Below are positions 1 through 8,257 of a stretch of DNA of 36,289 bases, piece by piece. The notes beneath the pieces were generated by a model. It saw only the letters and a program-made list of their open reading frames with translations, did not search any database and was not told the origin of the DNA. The DNA is from an uncultured Flavobacteriaceae bacterium (GTDB taxonomy: Bacteria; Bacteroidota; Bacteroidia; Flavobacteriales; Flavobacteriaceae), in assembly GCA_938017825.1 (NCBI GenBank), contig CALIJE010000137.1:1-36289 (forward strand), given 5' to 3'. Made by a program: the position numbers and the translations under genes. Numbering within the stretch: the first letter of the stretch is position 1; the number at the start of each line of letters is the position of its first letter.

Positions 1-2
1 TG

Positions 3-34
3 TTGTTTAACTATATTTTAAAATAGTTAAACAA
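3..34. repeat. 12-bp inverted repeat (possible operator)
   Basis: Two perfect 12-bp arms, TTGTTTAACTAT at 3-14 and ATAGTTAAACAA at 23-34, are separated by 8 bp of A/T. There is no T-tract after it, so it does not look like a terminator. An AT-rich dyad of this size is typical of a site for a dimeric repressor (TetR or MarR type), but no regulator is visible nearby. It lies at the window edge, so it may belong to a gene to the left rather than to the secreted protein at 155. Confidence 0.45.
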
Positions 35-58
35 ATTATAAATTGTATATCTCGTTAA

Positions 59-103
59 GCAAACTGAAATCGTGCTTTATCGAAAATGTAGCACACAGTT
101 TGC
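59..103 (+). other. Nested stem-loop upstream of the secreted protein gene
   Basis: Outer arms GCAAACTG (59-66) and CAGTTTGC (96-103) are perfectly complementary. Inside them GTGCT (72-76) pairs with AGCAC (90-94), leaving a 5-nt against 1-nt internal loop and a 13-nt apical loop. It sits 52 bp before the ATG at 155. It could be an operator pair or a leader RNA structure. I do not recognise it as a known riboswitch and I see no clear promoter to place it relative to a transcript. Confidence 0.35.
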
Positions 104-154
104 GTTATAAACTTATATATGCTGGCTATTTCGTAATTTTCAGATGAAATTACT

Positions 155-1282
155 ATGAAAACCATTCTTTTACTTGTAACCCTTTGCTTTATGCTAAGCC
201 TTTCTGCGCAAACAGAGGTTAGGCAGGTCGGGGAATTGCCAGATCGGGTATGGGAGACTTCGGGACTACTGTATCATAAGGGAAAGTTGATCACCCATAA
301 CGATTCGGGAAATTCGGCCCAACTTTTTGAAATCGATACGCTAACGATGTTTGTTACCCGAAGTGTGAGTATTTCCAATGCAGAAAATATTGACTGGGAA
401 GACCTAGCCCAAGATGAGGAGTATTTTTACATTGCCGATTTTGGGAACAATGTCGGTATCCGTCAAAATCTAAAGGTATATAGGGTGTCTAAAAATTTAT
501 ATGATTCGGTCGACACGATTTCGGCCGATGAAATAGGTTTTGCCTATGAGGATCAGACCGATTTTACCAACACCGGAAATAGCGATTGGGATGCAGAAGC
601 ACTTTTTGCTCTCGATGATCAGCTGATTATTTTGACCAAACAATGGCAGACTAACAATACTGTGGCCTACGCGATTCCGAAAATTCCAGGGAACCATACG
701 GCAAGGAGAATGGATAGTTTTCCCATAAACGGCCTGGTTACCTCGGCGAGTTATAATGCGCAAACCGAAAAACTCTATGTTTTGGGGTATAGCTCCATTC
801 TAGGGTCATTCGTTTATCGCATTTCTGGCGCAACCACCGAGGCTATCTTTGGTGGTACGGTAGAGAACATCGACATTACTATTGGCTTTTCGCAAACCGA
901 GGGGATTACGTTCGTTGGCGACAATGAGTATCTCGTATCCTCTGAGCGATTTGTAGATGAGGCTAGGGGAATTGAGCTTCCATCGCTTTTGTACTCCTTC
1001 TCCACATCAGACGCGGAACTTACTCCGACTGATCCTGAAGCGACCACCGATTTTGTTTTGTATCGCCAATTTGGATCTAATGAATTACAATTCCAATTGG
1101 TTACCGACCAGCCGGTATTGGGGTGGGCCATCTTTGATAGTACCGGGCGTAGAATACATTATTTATCTGAAGACCTCTTTGAAAACGAAACTATTGATGT
1201 CGCTACCTTGCACCCGGCGATTTACTATTTTAGTCTGTATTTGGGCAATGGAACCTTATCGCGGGCTTTTGCGGTCGACTAA
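155..1282 (+). CDS. Secreted beta-propeller-like protein with probable T9SS C-terminal tail
   Basis: 375 residues. The N-terminus (Lys, then a hydrophobic stretch ending SLSAQ at about residue 19) is a typical Sec signal peptide. The body has repeated short beta-rich blocks such as SGLLYHKGKLITHNDSGN, DWEDLAQDEEYFYIADFGNN and SQTEGITF, which suggest a beta-propeller of the NHL/SdiA-regulated/esterase-like type. The last 60 residues (GWAIFDSTGRRIHYLS, then ETIDVATLHPAIYYFSLYLGNG) have the pattern of a type IX secretion type A sorting domain, although short. The protein is therefore likely exported through the outer membrane or surface-attached. The enzymatic role is unknown. The ATG at 155 gives a complete signal peptide. 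It is transcribed alone; the next gene has its own promoter element. Confidence 0.7.
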   Translation: MKTILLLVTLCFMLSLSAQTEVRQVGELPDRVWETSGLLYHKGKLITHNDSGNSAQLFEIDTLTMFVTRSVSISNAENIDWEDLAQDEEYFYIADFGNNVGIRQNLKVYRVSKNLYDSVDTISADEIGFAYEDQTDFTNTGNSDWDAEALFALDDQLIILTKQWQTNNTVAYAIPKIPGNHTARRMDSFPINGLVTSASYNAQTEKLYVLGYSSILGSFVYRISGATTEAIFGGTVENIDITIGFSQTEGITFVGDNEYLVSSERFVDEARGIELPSLLYSFSTSDAELTPTDPEATTDFVLYRQFGSNELQFQLVTDQPVLGWAIFDSTGRRIHYLSEDLFENETIDVATLHPAIYYFSLYLGNGTLSRAFAVD

Positions 1283-1361
1283 ATCGTTTGCAGCTAGACT
1301 ATGCATGCAAAATTGACCAATATTTAAGACTTCCTTAACAATCCTAGCTGGGGTTTATATA

Positions 1362-1369
1362 TAGTTTTG
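1362..1369 (+). promoter_or_regulatory. Bacteroidota -7 element TAGTTTTG
   Basis: Exact match to the Bacteroidota primary sigma factor -7 consensus TAnnTTTG, 25 bp before the ATG of the DUF2911 gene. I do not see a convincing -33 TTTG element, so this rests on the -7 motif and its position. Confidence 0.5.
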
Positions 1370-1394
1370 TGAAAACCTTTAAATTCGAGCACCA

Positions 1395-2246
1395 ATGAAA
1401 AAATCAGTACTATTCCTTTTCGTTTTGGCCCTTACATTTTCGGCCCAAGCACAAATTAATACTCCTCAGCCAAGTCCTGCTGCCAAGATAGAGCAGCAAG
1501 TTGGCCTAACGGATGTTACCGTAACTTATTCAAGACCTTCCATGCGAGGGAGAACCATTTTTGGTGATTTGGTACCCTATGACAAATTATGGCGCACCGG
1601 TGCCAATGGCTATACCTTGATTTCCTTTAGCGACGCTGTTAAAATAGGTGGTCAAGATGTAGAAGCCGGTACCTATTCAATATTTACCAAACCAGGTAAA
1701 GAAACTTGGGAAGTTTTCTTCTATACCGATACCGAAGGTGGCGGCACCCCTCAGAATTGGGAAGAGTCCAAAGTAGCGGCAAAGGCCACAGTACCTGTGT
1801 TCATGATGCCAGAAGGTACGATCATAGAGAGTTTTACCATTACCATAGATGATTTGGCAACGAACTCTGCTAATTTAGGTATGATGTGGGAAAACCAATA
1901 TGTAGCGGTAAAATTTGAAGTGCCGACCGATGCGGCGGTCATGAAAGATATTGACCGTGTAATGGCCGGGCCAAGTGCCAATGATTATTATGCCGCTGCC
2001 TTATATTACGCCTCAGAGGGTAAAGATATCAATAAGGCGAAGGAGTGGATAGAAAAGTCTATGAGTATGGTAGAAACACCTCGTTTTTGGCAATTGCGTC
2101 AGCAATCGTTGATCTATGCCAAGGCTGGAGATAAAAAGGGAGCTATTGCAGCTGCCAAGAAATCTTTGGCAGGGGCTAAAGAAGCCGGAAATGATGACTA
2201 CATTAAAATGAATACCGACTCTTTGAAAGAGTGGGGCGGTATGTAA
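1395..2246 (+). CDS. DUF2911 domain-containing secreted protein
   Basis: 283 residues. A signal peptide is clear (hydrophobic stretch ending FSAQAQ near residue 20). Residues about 25-190 match the DUF2911 family pattern that I recognise from Bacteroidota: PSPAAKIEQQVGLTDVTVTY, then RPSMRGRTIFG, then LVPYDKLWRTGANGYT and a later AGTYSIFTKPG segment. The C-terminal 90 residues are helical with a tetratricopeptide-like arrangement (AALYYASEGKDINKAKEWIE, then IYAKAGDKKGAIAAAKKSL). The likely location is the periplasm or outer membrane. No catalytic activity is established for the family. It is a single-gene unit with a promoter element at 1362 and a hairpin terminator right after the stop. Confidence 0.88.
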   Translation: MKKSVLFLFVLALTFSAQAQINTPQPSPAAKIEQQVGLTDVTVTYSRPSMRGRTIFGDLVPYDKLWRTGANGYTLISFSDAVKIGGQDVEAGTYSIFTKPGKETWEVFFYTDTEGGGTPQNWEESKVAAKATVPVFMMPEGTIIESFTITIDDLATNSANLGMMWENQYVAVKFEVPTDAAVMKDIDRVMAGPSANDYYAAALYYASEGKDINKAKEWIEKSMSMVETPRFWQLRQQSLIYAKAGDKKGAIAAAKKSLAGAKEAGNDDYIKMNTDSLKEWGGM

Positions 2247-2270
2247 TAGTGAACCAGATACCAACTGGAA

Positions 2271-2295
2271 GCCTCGCTGTATTGCGGGGCTTTTT
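2271..2295 (+). terminator. Rho-independent terminator after the DUF2911 gene
   Basis: Stem GCCTCGC / GCGGGGC with one G-T pair and a 6-nt loop, followed by TTTTT. It begins 24 bp after the DUF2911 stop codon. Confidence 0.85.
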
Positions 2296-2413
2296 AGTTG
2301 AATTTTTGAATAAGGGTTCATTTTAACGAATAAAATAAACCTAGACCGAAAACTGGCGCAACCCATATAGTAAAACGTCTTTTTGTGCGTTACAGTCTTT
2401 GGAAACAAGCAAT

Positions 2414-2872
2414 ATGCTGAACGATATTATCATTGCGATGTTATGGAGTATTTCACCTTTCGGCGAAGCCAAGGTGGGTATCCCGTATGGCATGTTTCAA
2501 GGTGCAAATATCTATTTGGTCTTGGCAAGCTGTTTTTTGGCCAATCTGCTTGTTTTTCCTTTAATGATCTTCTTTTTGAATTCTATGAACTCCCAATTAT
2601 TGAAATGGCCGCAGTACAAAAAAGCAGCTGTTTATGTAGCGCGCAAAGCCAAAAATAATTCTGGGGACAAAATTAAAAGATACGGTTTTTGGGGACTGGT
2701 CATATTTGTGATGATTCCCTTGCCAGGTACCGGTGTTTATGCCGGTAGCATTGCCACCTACCTCTTTAAAATAGAACGGCGAAAAGCTTTTATCGCCAAT
2801 ACTATTGGGATTTTTATTTCTTCCTTGATCGTATGGGGTATGACCCTTTTGACAATGAAAGGTATGGCTTAG
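2414..2872 (+). CDS. COG2426 / small multi-drug export family membrane protein
   Basis: 152 residues from the ATG at 2414. A TTG 15 bp upstream also opens the frame, but the ATG sits directly before MLNDIIIAMLWSISPFGEAK, the usual family start. Family hallmarks are ISPFGEAKVGIPYG at residues about 12-25, a hydrophobic segment VLASCFLANLLVFPLMIFFL, and FVMIPLPGTGVYAGSIATYL in the second half, with a final helix ISSLIVWGMTLL. There are about four membrane segments with two inverted Pro/Gly-rich halves, which resembles re-entrant transporter folds. The family name 'small multi-drug export protein' (PF06695) comes from weak evidence, so the substrate is unknown. It is flanked by terminators or promoters and appears monocistronic. 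Confidence 0.83.
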   Translation: MLNDIIIAMLWSISPFGEAKVGIPYGMFQGANIYLVLASCFLANLLVFPLMIFFLNSMNSQLLKWPQYKKAAVYVARKAKNNSGDKIKRYGFWGLVIFVMIPLPGTGVYAGSIATYLFKIERRKAFIANTIGIFISSLIVWGMTLLTMKGMA

Positions 2873-2933
2873 CCAGTTACCTGATAATCAAGCCTTTATT
2901 TGTTTTGTTTTCATTGCTATACCTTTTTATGTA

Positions 2934-2941
2934 TATCTTTG
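2934..2941 (+). promoter_or_regulatory. Bacteroidota -7 element TATCTTTG
   Basis: Exact TAnnTTTG match 27 bp before the ATG at 2969. A TTG at 2914-2916 lies 17 bp upstream and could serve as the -33 element; this spacing is slightly short. Confidence 0.55.
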
Positions 2942-2968
2942 TGAAAACCAATAAATATTTACTTTAAA

Positions 2969-3727
2969 ATGGAAGAAAACAAAACCCCGAAAAAAATAAC
3001 CAAAGTAGGTGATGCCGCCGCAGAAGCCTCAAATACAGAACCAAGAGCTTTTGTACCCACTGCGGAAAGTGCCGGTAAGGCTAAGCAATTCCGAGTAATT
3101 TCTATTATCCTATGGGCCATTTCAATAGGACTCCAGATTTTTGGAATCATGAAATTGTACGATGTTCCCATCAATATGCCATTGTTGATCGGTATATTGG
3201 TCGGGATGCTCATTTTAGTGGTCATCGCCAACGTTCTTTGGAAAAAGGCCAATCGCTTAGATCCGGCTTCTGAGAAGAACAAAACCAAGTTCTTTATTCA
3301 AAATCAACTAGGCCTCATTATTAGCGTAATCGCCTTTTTGCCGATGGTCATCTTGATTTTTACGAATAAGAATATGACAGGGAAACAAAAGGGCATTATC
3401 GGTTCAATTGCCACTGCAGCCTTGGTCATCGCCGGTTTAACCGGTACGGATTTCAATCCCCCTTCACAGGAGCAATATGCTGAGCAGACCGCTCAGGTCG
3501 AAGATTTAAACGGTGGGGTGAACAATGTGTATTGGACCCCTTCTGGAAGAAGCTATCACTTATTTCAGGATTGTGGCTATATTAACGGCAAGCGTACCAA
3601 TGAGATTTTTCAAGGTTCCGTTGCGAATGCTAGAGAATTAAAGAAGATTACAGATTTATGCGATCGTTGCGAAAATCAAGCAAAAAAGGCCAAGGCCTTA
3701 AAGCTTGAAACGCCTTCAACGGAATAG
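2969..3727 (+). CDS. Membrane protein with C-terminal His/Cys (HxxxxC...CxxC) motif
   Basis: 252 residues. A charged cytoplasmic N-terminus of about 38 residues is followed by four predicted membrane helices: residues about 43-61, 71-90, 112-131 and 143-159. The tail of about 90 residues contains VYWTPSGRSYH (188-197), then FQDC (C202), then LCDRC (C231, C234). This TPSGxxYH...C...CxxC pattern resembles the small zinc-binding motifs found at the ends of some bacterial nucleases and ComEC-like proteins, so a zinc site from H197, C202, C231 and C234 is likely. The function is not known. It is a single gene with its own promoter element and terminator. Confidence 0.75.
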   Translation: MEENKTPKKITKVGDAAAEASNTEPRAFVPTAESAGKAKQFRVISIILWAISIGLQIFGIMKLYDVPINMPLLIGILVGMLILVVIANVLWKKANRLDPASEKNKTKFFIQNQLGLIISVIAFLPMVILIFTNKNMTGKQKGIIGSIATAALVIAGLTGTDFNPPSQEQYAEQTAQVEDLNGGVNNVYWTPSGRSYHLFQDCGYINGKRTNEIFQGSVANARELKKITDLCDRCENQAKKAKALKLETPSTE

Positions 3728-3750
3728 CGCATATTCGAACAGTAATTGAA

Positions 3751-3778
3751 AATGCCTCGCCTTTGCGGGGCATTTTTT
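3751..3778. terminator. Bidirectional rho-independent terminator
   Basis: Stem AATGCCTCGC / GCGGGGCATT with a 4-nt CTTT loop. T6 follows on the plus strand, ending the gene at 2969. On the minus strand the same hairpin is followed by TTTT and lies 25 bp past the symporter stop, so it can serve both converging units. Confidence 0.85.
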
Positions 3779-3802
3779 CATTTACGGGCATTACACTAGG
3801 TG

Positions 3803-5536
3803 CTAGGCATCAACTTTAGGCTTTCGAAGCATTCTGTCTAGCCCTTCAAAGACCACAGCCAAGACAATTACCAAGCCTGCACCAATGGCGTTGAGCCATA
3901 AGTACCCTAATTTCTCTTCCCCCGACGGATGAATAAAGATAAGGTTATAGTAAAGCGCAATGACCACTACCTGCGTCAACACGGCCGCCCAGAAAACAGC
4001 TGTTCCCCGAATGAACCTAAAGAAGAATGCTAACAAGAATATACCCAATACGTTTCCGTAGAAAATAGAACCGATTATATTCACCAATTGTATGAGGTTG
4101 TCAAATAGATTGGCGACACATGCGATTAAAATTGCGATAATACCCCAAAGCAAAGTAAAGCCCTTCGAAGCCCTTACATAGTGTTTTTCATTGCTTTCTG
4201 TCTTTTTATTTCGTTTGTAAAGGTCCAATGCTGTAATCGTACCCAGCGCATTTAACTCGGATGCGGTTGAGGACATGGCGGCCGATAATATAACGGCGAG
4301 CAAGAGGCCTATGAGTCCGCGAGGTAGGTTGTTCAATATAAAATGAATAAAGACATAATCCTTGTCATTGGTTTCCGCATTCTTATCTGCTTTTTCGATC
4401 ATGGCCTTTGCAGCATCACGATTGGCCTTGTCTTTTGTATTGATGGCGATGATGTGGGCTTTGGTAGCCTCAATCTCATTAAAGTCTTTTATCTCCAAGG
4501 CTGCCGAGAATTTGTTTTGGGCAATCTTCTTATCGATTTCAAGCAGGGAATGTTCTTCCTGTAATTGCCGGTATTCAGAGGCGAATTCTGAATTTAAAAC
4601 ACGCTCTGTGGCCGAGGGGTTAAAATTTAGGGGAGAAGCATTGTATTGGTAAAAAACGAATACCATAATACCGACCAGTAGAATGAAAAACTGCATGGGT
4701 ATTTTAAGAATCCCATTGAAGATGAGTCCAAGCTGGCTTTCCCGTAACGATTTGCCCGAAAGATAGCGTTGTACCTGACTTTGATCGGTACCGAAGTAGG
4801 CGAGTGCCAAAAAGAACCCACCTGTAATACCAGACCAGAATGTGTACCTACTCTTTGGATCAAAACTAAAATCCAAAATATTGAGCTTATCGCTGGCCCC
4901 TGCAATTTTTAAAGCTTTGGTAAATGTGATGTCTTCGGGCAAAAACTTTAAAATATAAAAGAAGGCCACGAACATGCCTCCCATAATAATGAACATTTGC
5001 TGTTTTTGCGTAACGCTCACGGCTTTAGTGCCCCCAGAAACGGTATAGATAATGACCAAGGTTCCAATGATAATATTGAGCCATAGTAAATCCCATCCCA
5101 AAATTGCGGATAGGATAATAGAGGGTGCGAAAATCGTAATACCCGCTGCTAGGCCGCGCTGTATTAGAAATAGAATTGCCGCTAAGGTGCGTGTTTTAAG
5201 ATCAAACCTACCCTCTAGGAACTCATAGGCCGTGTATACTTTCAGTTTATGGTAAATGGGGATAAAGACCAAACAGATGACGATCATGGCAAGCGGGAGT
5301 CCGAAATAGAACTGCACAAAACCCATCCCATCATGAAAAGCCTGCCCGGGCGTAGACAAAAAGGTAATGGCACTGGCTTGGGTCGCCATGACCGACAGGC
5401 CAATGGTCCACCATTTGGCATCACGACCTCCCCCTACATAATCATTGACACTTTGGCTATTCCTGGTTTTCCAAACGCCGTAACCAACGATAAAAAGAAG
5501 GGTGCCACAAAGTATAAACCAATCTATTGCTGCCAT
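3803..5536 (-). CDS. Sodium:solute symporter (SSS family)
   Basis: 577 residues, many hydrophobic segments from residue 5 to the C-terminus (about 13-14 helices). SSS signatures include SVNDYVGGGRDAKWWTIGLS near residue 29, ATQASAITFLSTPGQAF (51-67) in the sodium-binding helix, and SAAMSSTASELNALGTITALDLY (418-440). Residues about 300-395 form a charged, helix-rich insertion between two helices; otherwise the length fits the family. The protein is expected in the inner membrane and drives uptake of an unknown solute with Na+. Its ATG directly abuts the stop of the 33-residue membrane peptide, which in turn overlaps the PIG-L gene, so the three genes form one operon. By context the substrate may be related to whatever the PIG-L enzyme deacetylates. 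Confidence 0.92.
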   Translation of the reverse strand: MAAIDWFILCGTLLFIVGYGVWKTRNSQSVNDYVGGGRDAKWWTIGLSVMATQASAITFLSTPGQAFHDGMGFVQFYFGLPLAMIVICLVFIPIYHKLKVYTAYEFLEGRFDLKTRTLAAILFLIQRGLAAGITIFAPSIILSAILGWDLLWLNIIIGTLVIIYTVSGGTKAVSVTQKQQMFIIMGGMFVAFFYILKFLPEDITFTKALKIAGASDKLNILDFSFDPKSRYTFWSGITGGFFLALAYFGTDQSQVQRYLSGKSLRESQLGLIFNGILKIPMQFFILLVGIMVFVFYQYNASPLNFNPSATERVLNSEFASEYRQLQEEHSLLEIDKKIAQNKFSAALEIKDFNEIEATKAHIIAINTKDKANRDAAKAMIEKADKNAETNDKDYVFIHFILNNLPRGLIGLLLAVILSAAMSSTASELNALGTITALDLYKRNKKTESNEKHYVRASKGFTLLWGIIAILIACVANLFDNLIQLVNIIGSIFYGNVLGIFLLAFFFRFIRGTAVFWAAVLTQVVVIALYYNLIFIHPSGEEKLGYLWLNAIGAGLVIVLAVVFEGLDRMLRKPKVDA

Positions 5537-5638
5537 TTACGAAAATGAAGTCATTATATAGTTGAACAGTAGTATGTAAAGGAAATTTAGTATCAACACA
5601 ATACTGTACTCCTTTTTCCAAACGAAATTAGTATTCAT
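5537..5638 (-). CDS. 33-residue single-helix membrane peptide between PIG-L and symporter
   Basis: A short reading frame not long enough for ordinary gene callers. It starts with ATG at 5638, sharing one base with the PIG-L stop (TAATG), and its TAA at 5539-5537 directly abuts the symporter ATG at 5536 (TAAATG). The gap between the two genes is thus filled to the base. The peptide begins MNTNFVWKKEY, has one hydrophobic helix at residues about 12-29 (SIVLILNFLYILLFNYIM) and ends TSFS. A basic and aromatic N-terminus before a single helix is typical of small inner-membrane subunits. I infer a small partner of the sodium symporter, by analogy with small accessory proteins of other transporters. 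No homology search was possible. Confidence 0.72.
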   Translation of the reverse strand: MNTNFVWKKEYSIVLILNFLYILLFNYIMTSFS

Positions 5639-8169
5639 TACCCTTTTATTTTATCTGCTGTTTCAACTTTTTCCTTACCTAAAGATATCATGTTGGCGAA
5701 CAATTTGTACGCACCAGTAACTCCTGCCGGTAGTTCTCTAAAGAAACTAAGGCCCGTATACATATAGTTTCCTTTTCCATAAGGCGCAACCAGTAGACTA
5801 CCTTTTTTAGCGGATTCTCCAGTATCCTGCATGGAAAGAACGGGTGTAAATGCCTTATCCCATTCATCTGGAAAGTATAGACCACGTTCTTGAACCCAAC
5901 CATCGAAATCATGTTCGCCTATTTTATTCGGAAAATTCACTAGCGCATGATCAGAGGCAATGATTCGCACCTCTGAGTTTTCATCGGTCACACGATCTCG
6001 CGAAAGTTTTAAGGGGTAGGGGGCGATTTCCTCGAACTGTTTGTCCCACCTACCAGCGGTATTGTATTGAATAATAAGATTGCCACCATCCTCTACATAA
6101 TCGAGTAAGAATTTTTGTTTGAACTTTAATTCTTGTACAACGTTATACGCCCGAATTCCTGTAACAATGGCGTCATACTTATCCAAAGAGCCCTTGGTAA
6201 TCGTAACGGGATCTATCAGGTGTACCGTGTATCCGATTTGCTCTAAACTTGTGGGTACATCGTCACCGGCACCTACGATATAGCCAATGTTTTGACCAAG
6301 TTTTTCAATATTGAGGCGTACAACCTTAGCTTCTGCCGGTAATAGTATGGATTGCTTGGGAACATGGTCATAGTTGATTTCCACTAGTTCTCGGGAGATT
6401 TCTTGACCATCTATTTTTACAAGAGGAACAATGTAGTTCTCATCTTCGTTTTCAGGTGGACTAAGGGTAAAAATCAAGGTTTGTTGATCTCCTTTCTTTT
6501 GAATTTCAAAGCCTTTCGTTTCCACATCGACGGTCCAGCCCTTCGAATAGCAAAATTGAACCTCGCCTTTCGCATTATCTTTATGTGCCTTAACGGTAAC
6601 GGGAATCTGCTTTGGTGTGCCGTCGGAGAAAATCAAAACCTTGTCATCGAAACTGGCAGTGGCATGAGGCAATATTTCGAAAGGTTCGTAGAGTTCGCCT
6701 TTATCTCTTTTGGCGTAGCGGTGCACAACAGGTTTTGCAACGGTTATTGCGTAACCATCAAAAGCCAACTCAAATTCTGCTATAAAGGCTCTTGGCGTTT
6801 CCGGTTTACCAATAAGTCTAGGTTCAGCAACTTTGTACATACCCAAGCTGCCCTTTTCATTCAACCAGTACGGACTTGTAAATTGAGCATCTGTCGGCAC
6901 CACGAAACTGGTCTCCAAATTTACCTTCTCATTGTTCTTCAGCGGATGGGATTCCTTAATTTTTGAAATGGCATTTATGCCTACCGATTTGAGCACTATG
7001 CTGGCGTCGCTGCGATTTAGTGCCTCAATGGCTACCTTCACCTCTTCACCCAAAACACTATTCGAAGCCTCGGCGGAAGCTTCTAGATACAGACCGCTGA
7101 CCGAGAGTATGATGTCTTCCAATTCTTGAATCTTAATTCCTTTCCAATGTCCATCGGGCAAACTGCTTAAAATCTTATGGGCCTCGAGCAATTGGCCTAG
7201 ATGTGCACTAGGGGCACTAAAATTGAAATTGTTTTCTACTTCTTGAAGGATAGTCCCGATAGCGTCCCCACCGGCAATCCTTGACCAAGAGGTATCAATT
7301 CCGTCAAAAAGATTGTTCTTGTTTTTCGGAAGATCCCCTTTCAATAATTCGACGTATTCTTTTTGCGAACCTCTGGTCATTAATCTTCCAAAGCCTTGGC
7401 ATAGGTGTTGGCTACTTGCCAAGGAGGCAATTTCATTGTTCGATTTTCCGAGGATAGGGTAGTACGTGCCTATATCAAAAGATAACATCTTGCTCTTATC
7501 GGCCTGTTCAAATTTTTCCTCGCTGCCATAAAACCACCACGAGGTATTGAAAAAAAGGCGCCTCGGTTGCCAAGTGGCTAATGTAGTCAGTTGATCAGGG
7601 TAGGCGGTCGCATCGTTCACCAAATCAAAAGCTTCAAAACTTAGCATGGCCGATGAGGTGTGATGGCCATGAGTTCTTCCTGGCGTTCGATGATCAAAAC
7701 GATTAACAATTACATCGGGTCGAAACTGTCGAATAAGACGCACTACATCTCCCAACACCTCTTTTTTGTTCCAGATTCGTAATGTTTCGTCGGGATGTTT
7801 TGAATAACCAAAATCATTGGCACGGCTAAAAAATTGTTGTCCCCCGTCAACACCGCGGGCAGCTAATAGTTCTTGAGTTCGAAGAACCCCTAAAAGTTCG
7901 CGCAATTCGGGCCCTATTAAATTTTGTCCACCATCACCTCGTGTTAATGAAAGATATGCCGTTCTGGCCTTTTCATTGTTCGACAGATAGGAAATAAGCC
8001 TGGTATTCTCATCATCTGGATGCGCCGCTATATAGAGCGCTGAACCCAAAAAGTTCAATTTTTGTATGGCATGGTAAATTTCAGAAGAGGATTCGTGCTT
8101 TGGGGATTGGGCCTCTAGGTTCGGCAAAGCCGCTAGCAAGCAGATCACGCTAATCAATATCAGGCGCAT
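5638..8169 (-). CDS. PIG-L family deacetylase, large secreted form
   Basis: 843 residues with a Sec signal peptide (hydrophobic, ending LEAQ at about residue 20). The N-terminal domain is PIG-L/LmbE: AAHPDDENTR at 49-57 gives the zinc-binding HPDD, and THGHHTSS at 166-173 supplies the second histidine site. The middle (about 400-600) is beta-rich and the last 220 residues resemble a ThuA/glutamine amidotransferase-like domain (YDAIVTGIRAYNVVQELKFK, then LLDYVEDGGNLIIQYNTAG). Family members hydrolyse N-acetyl groups of GlcNAc-containing compounds. The substrate of this long periplasmic form, common in Bacteroidota, is not known. It is the first gene of a three-gene operon with the membrane peptide and the symporter, with a -7 element at 8192-8199. 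Confidence 0.88.
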   Translation of the reverse strand: MRLILISVICLLAALPNLEAQSPKHESSSEIYHAIQKLNFLGSALYIAAHPDDENTRLISYLSNNEKARTAYLSLTRGDGGQNLIGPELRELLGVLRTQELLAARGVDGGQQFFSRANDFGYSKHPDETLRIWNKKEVLGDVVRLIRQFRPDVIVNRFDHRTPGRTHGHHTSSAMLSFEAFDLVNDATAYPDQLTTLATWQPRRLFFNTSWWFYGSEEKFEQADKSKMLSFDIGTYYPILGKSNNEIASLASSQHLCQGFGRLMTRGSQKEYVELLKGDLPKNKNNLFDGIDTSWSRIAGGDAIGTILQEVENNFNFSAPSAHLGQLLEAHKILSSLPDGHWKGIKIQELEDIILSVSGLYLEASAEASNSVLGEEVKVAIEALNRSDASIVLKSVGINAISKIKESHPLKNNEKVNLETSFVVPTDAQFTSPYWLNEKGSLGMYKVAEPRLIGKPETPRAFIAEFELAFDGYAITVAKPVVHRYAKRDKGELYEPFEILPHATASFDDKVLIFSDGTPKQIPVTVKAHKDNAKGEVQFCYSKGWTVDVETKGFEIQKKGDQQTLIFTLSPPENEDENYIVPLVKIDGQEISRELVEINYDHVPKQSILLPAEAKVVRLNIEKLGQNIGYIVGAGDDVPTSLEQIGYTVHLIDPVTITKGSLDKYDAIVTGIRAYNVVQELKFKQKFLLDYVEDGGNLIIQYNTAGRWDKQFEEIAPYPLKLSRDRVTDENSEVRIIASDHALVNFPNKIGEHDFDGWVQERGLYFPDEWDKAFTPVLSMQDTGESAKKGSLLVAPYGKGNYMYTGLSFFRELPAGVTGAYKLFANMISLGKEKVETADKIKG

Positions 8170-8191
8170 ATGGTCGTCTTATGGTTGGTTT

Positions 8192-8199
8192 CAAAGATA
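8192..8199 (-). promoter_or_regulatory. Bacteroidota -7 element for the PIG-L operon
   Basis: On the minus strand the sequence reads TATCTTTG, an exact TAnnTTTG match, 22 bp before the PIG-L ATG. No clear -33 TTTG is seen at the expected distance. Confidence 0.5.
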
Positions 8200-8257
8200 A
8201 AAAGATAATAACCGCAGGGCGCCGTTTTAGAACTTCTTTAACACAGGCGTCAAAGTA

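Noticed and set aside
54-110. Possible integron attC site at the nested hairpin (GTTAAGC resembles GTTRRRY)
   Set aside because: The partner RYYYAAC box is missing on the other side, and there is no integrase or cassette array.
3803-5536. The SSS symporter as the hydroxyproline uptake system
   Set aside because: It is 20 kb from the catabolic operon and tightly linked to a PIG-L deacetylase, so its substrate is more likely tied to that enzyme.
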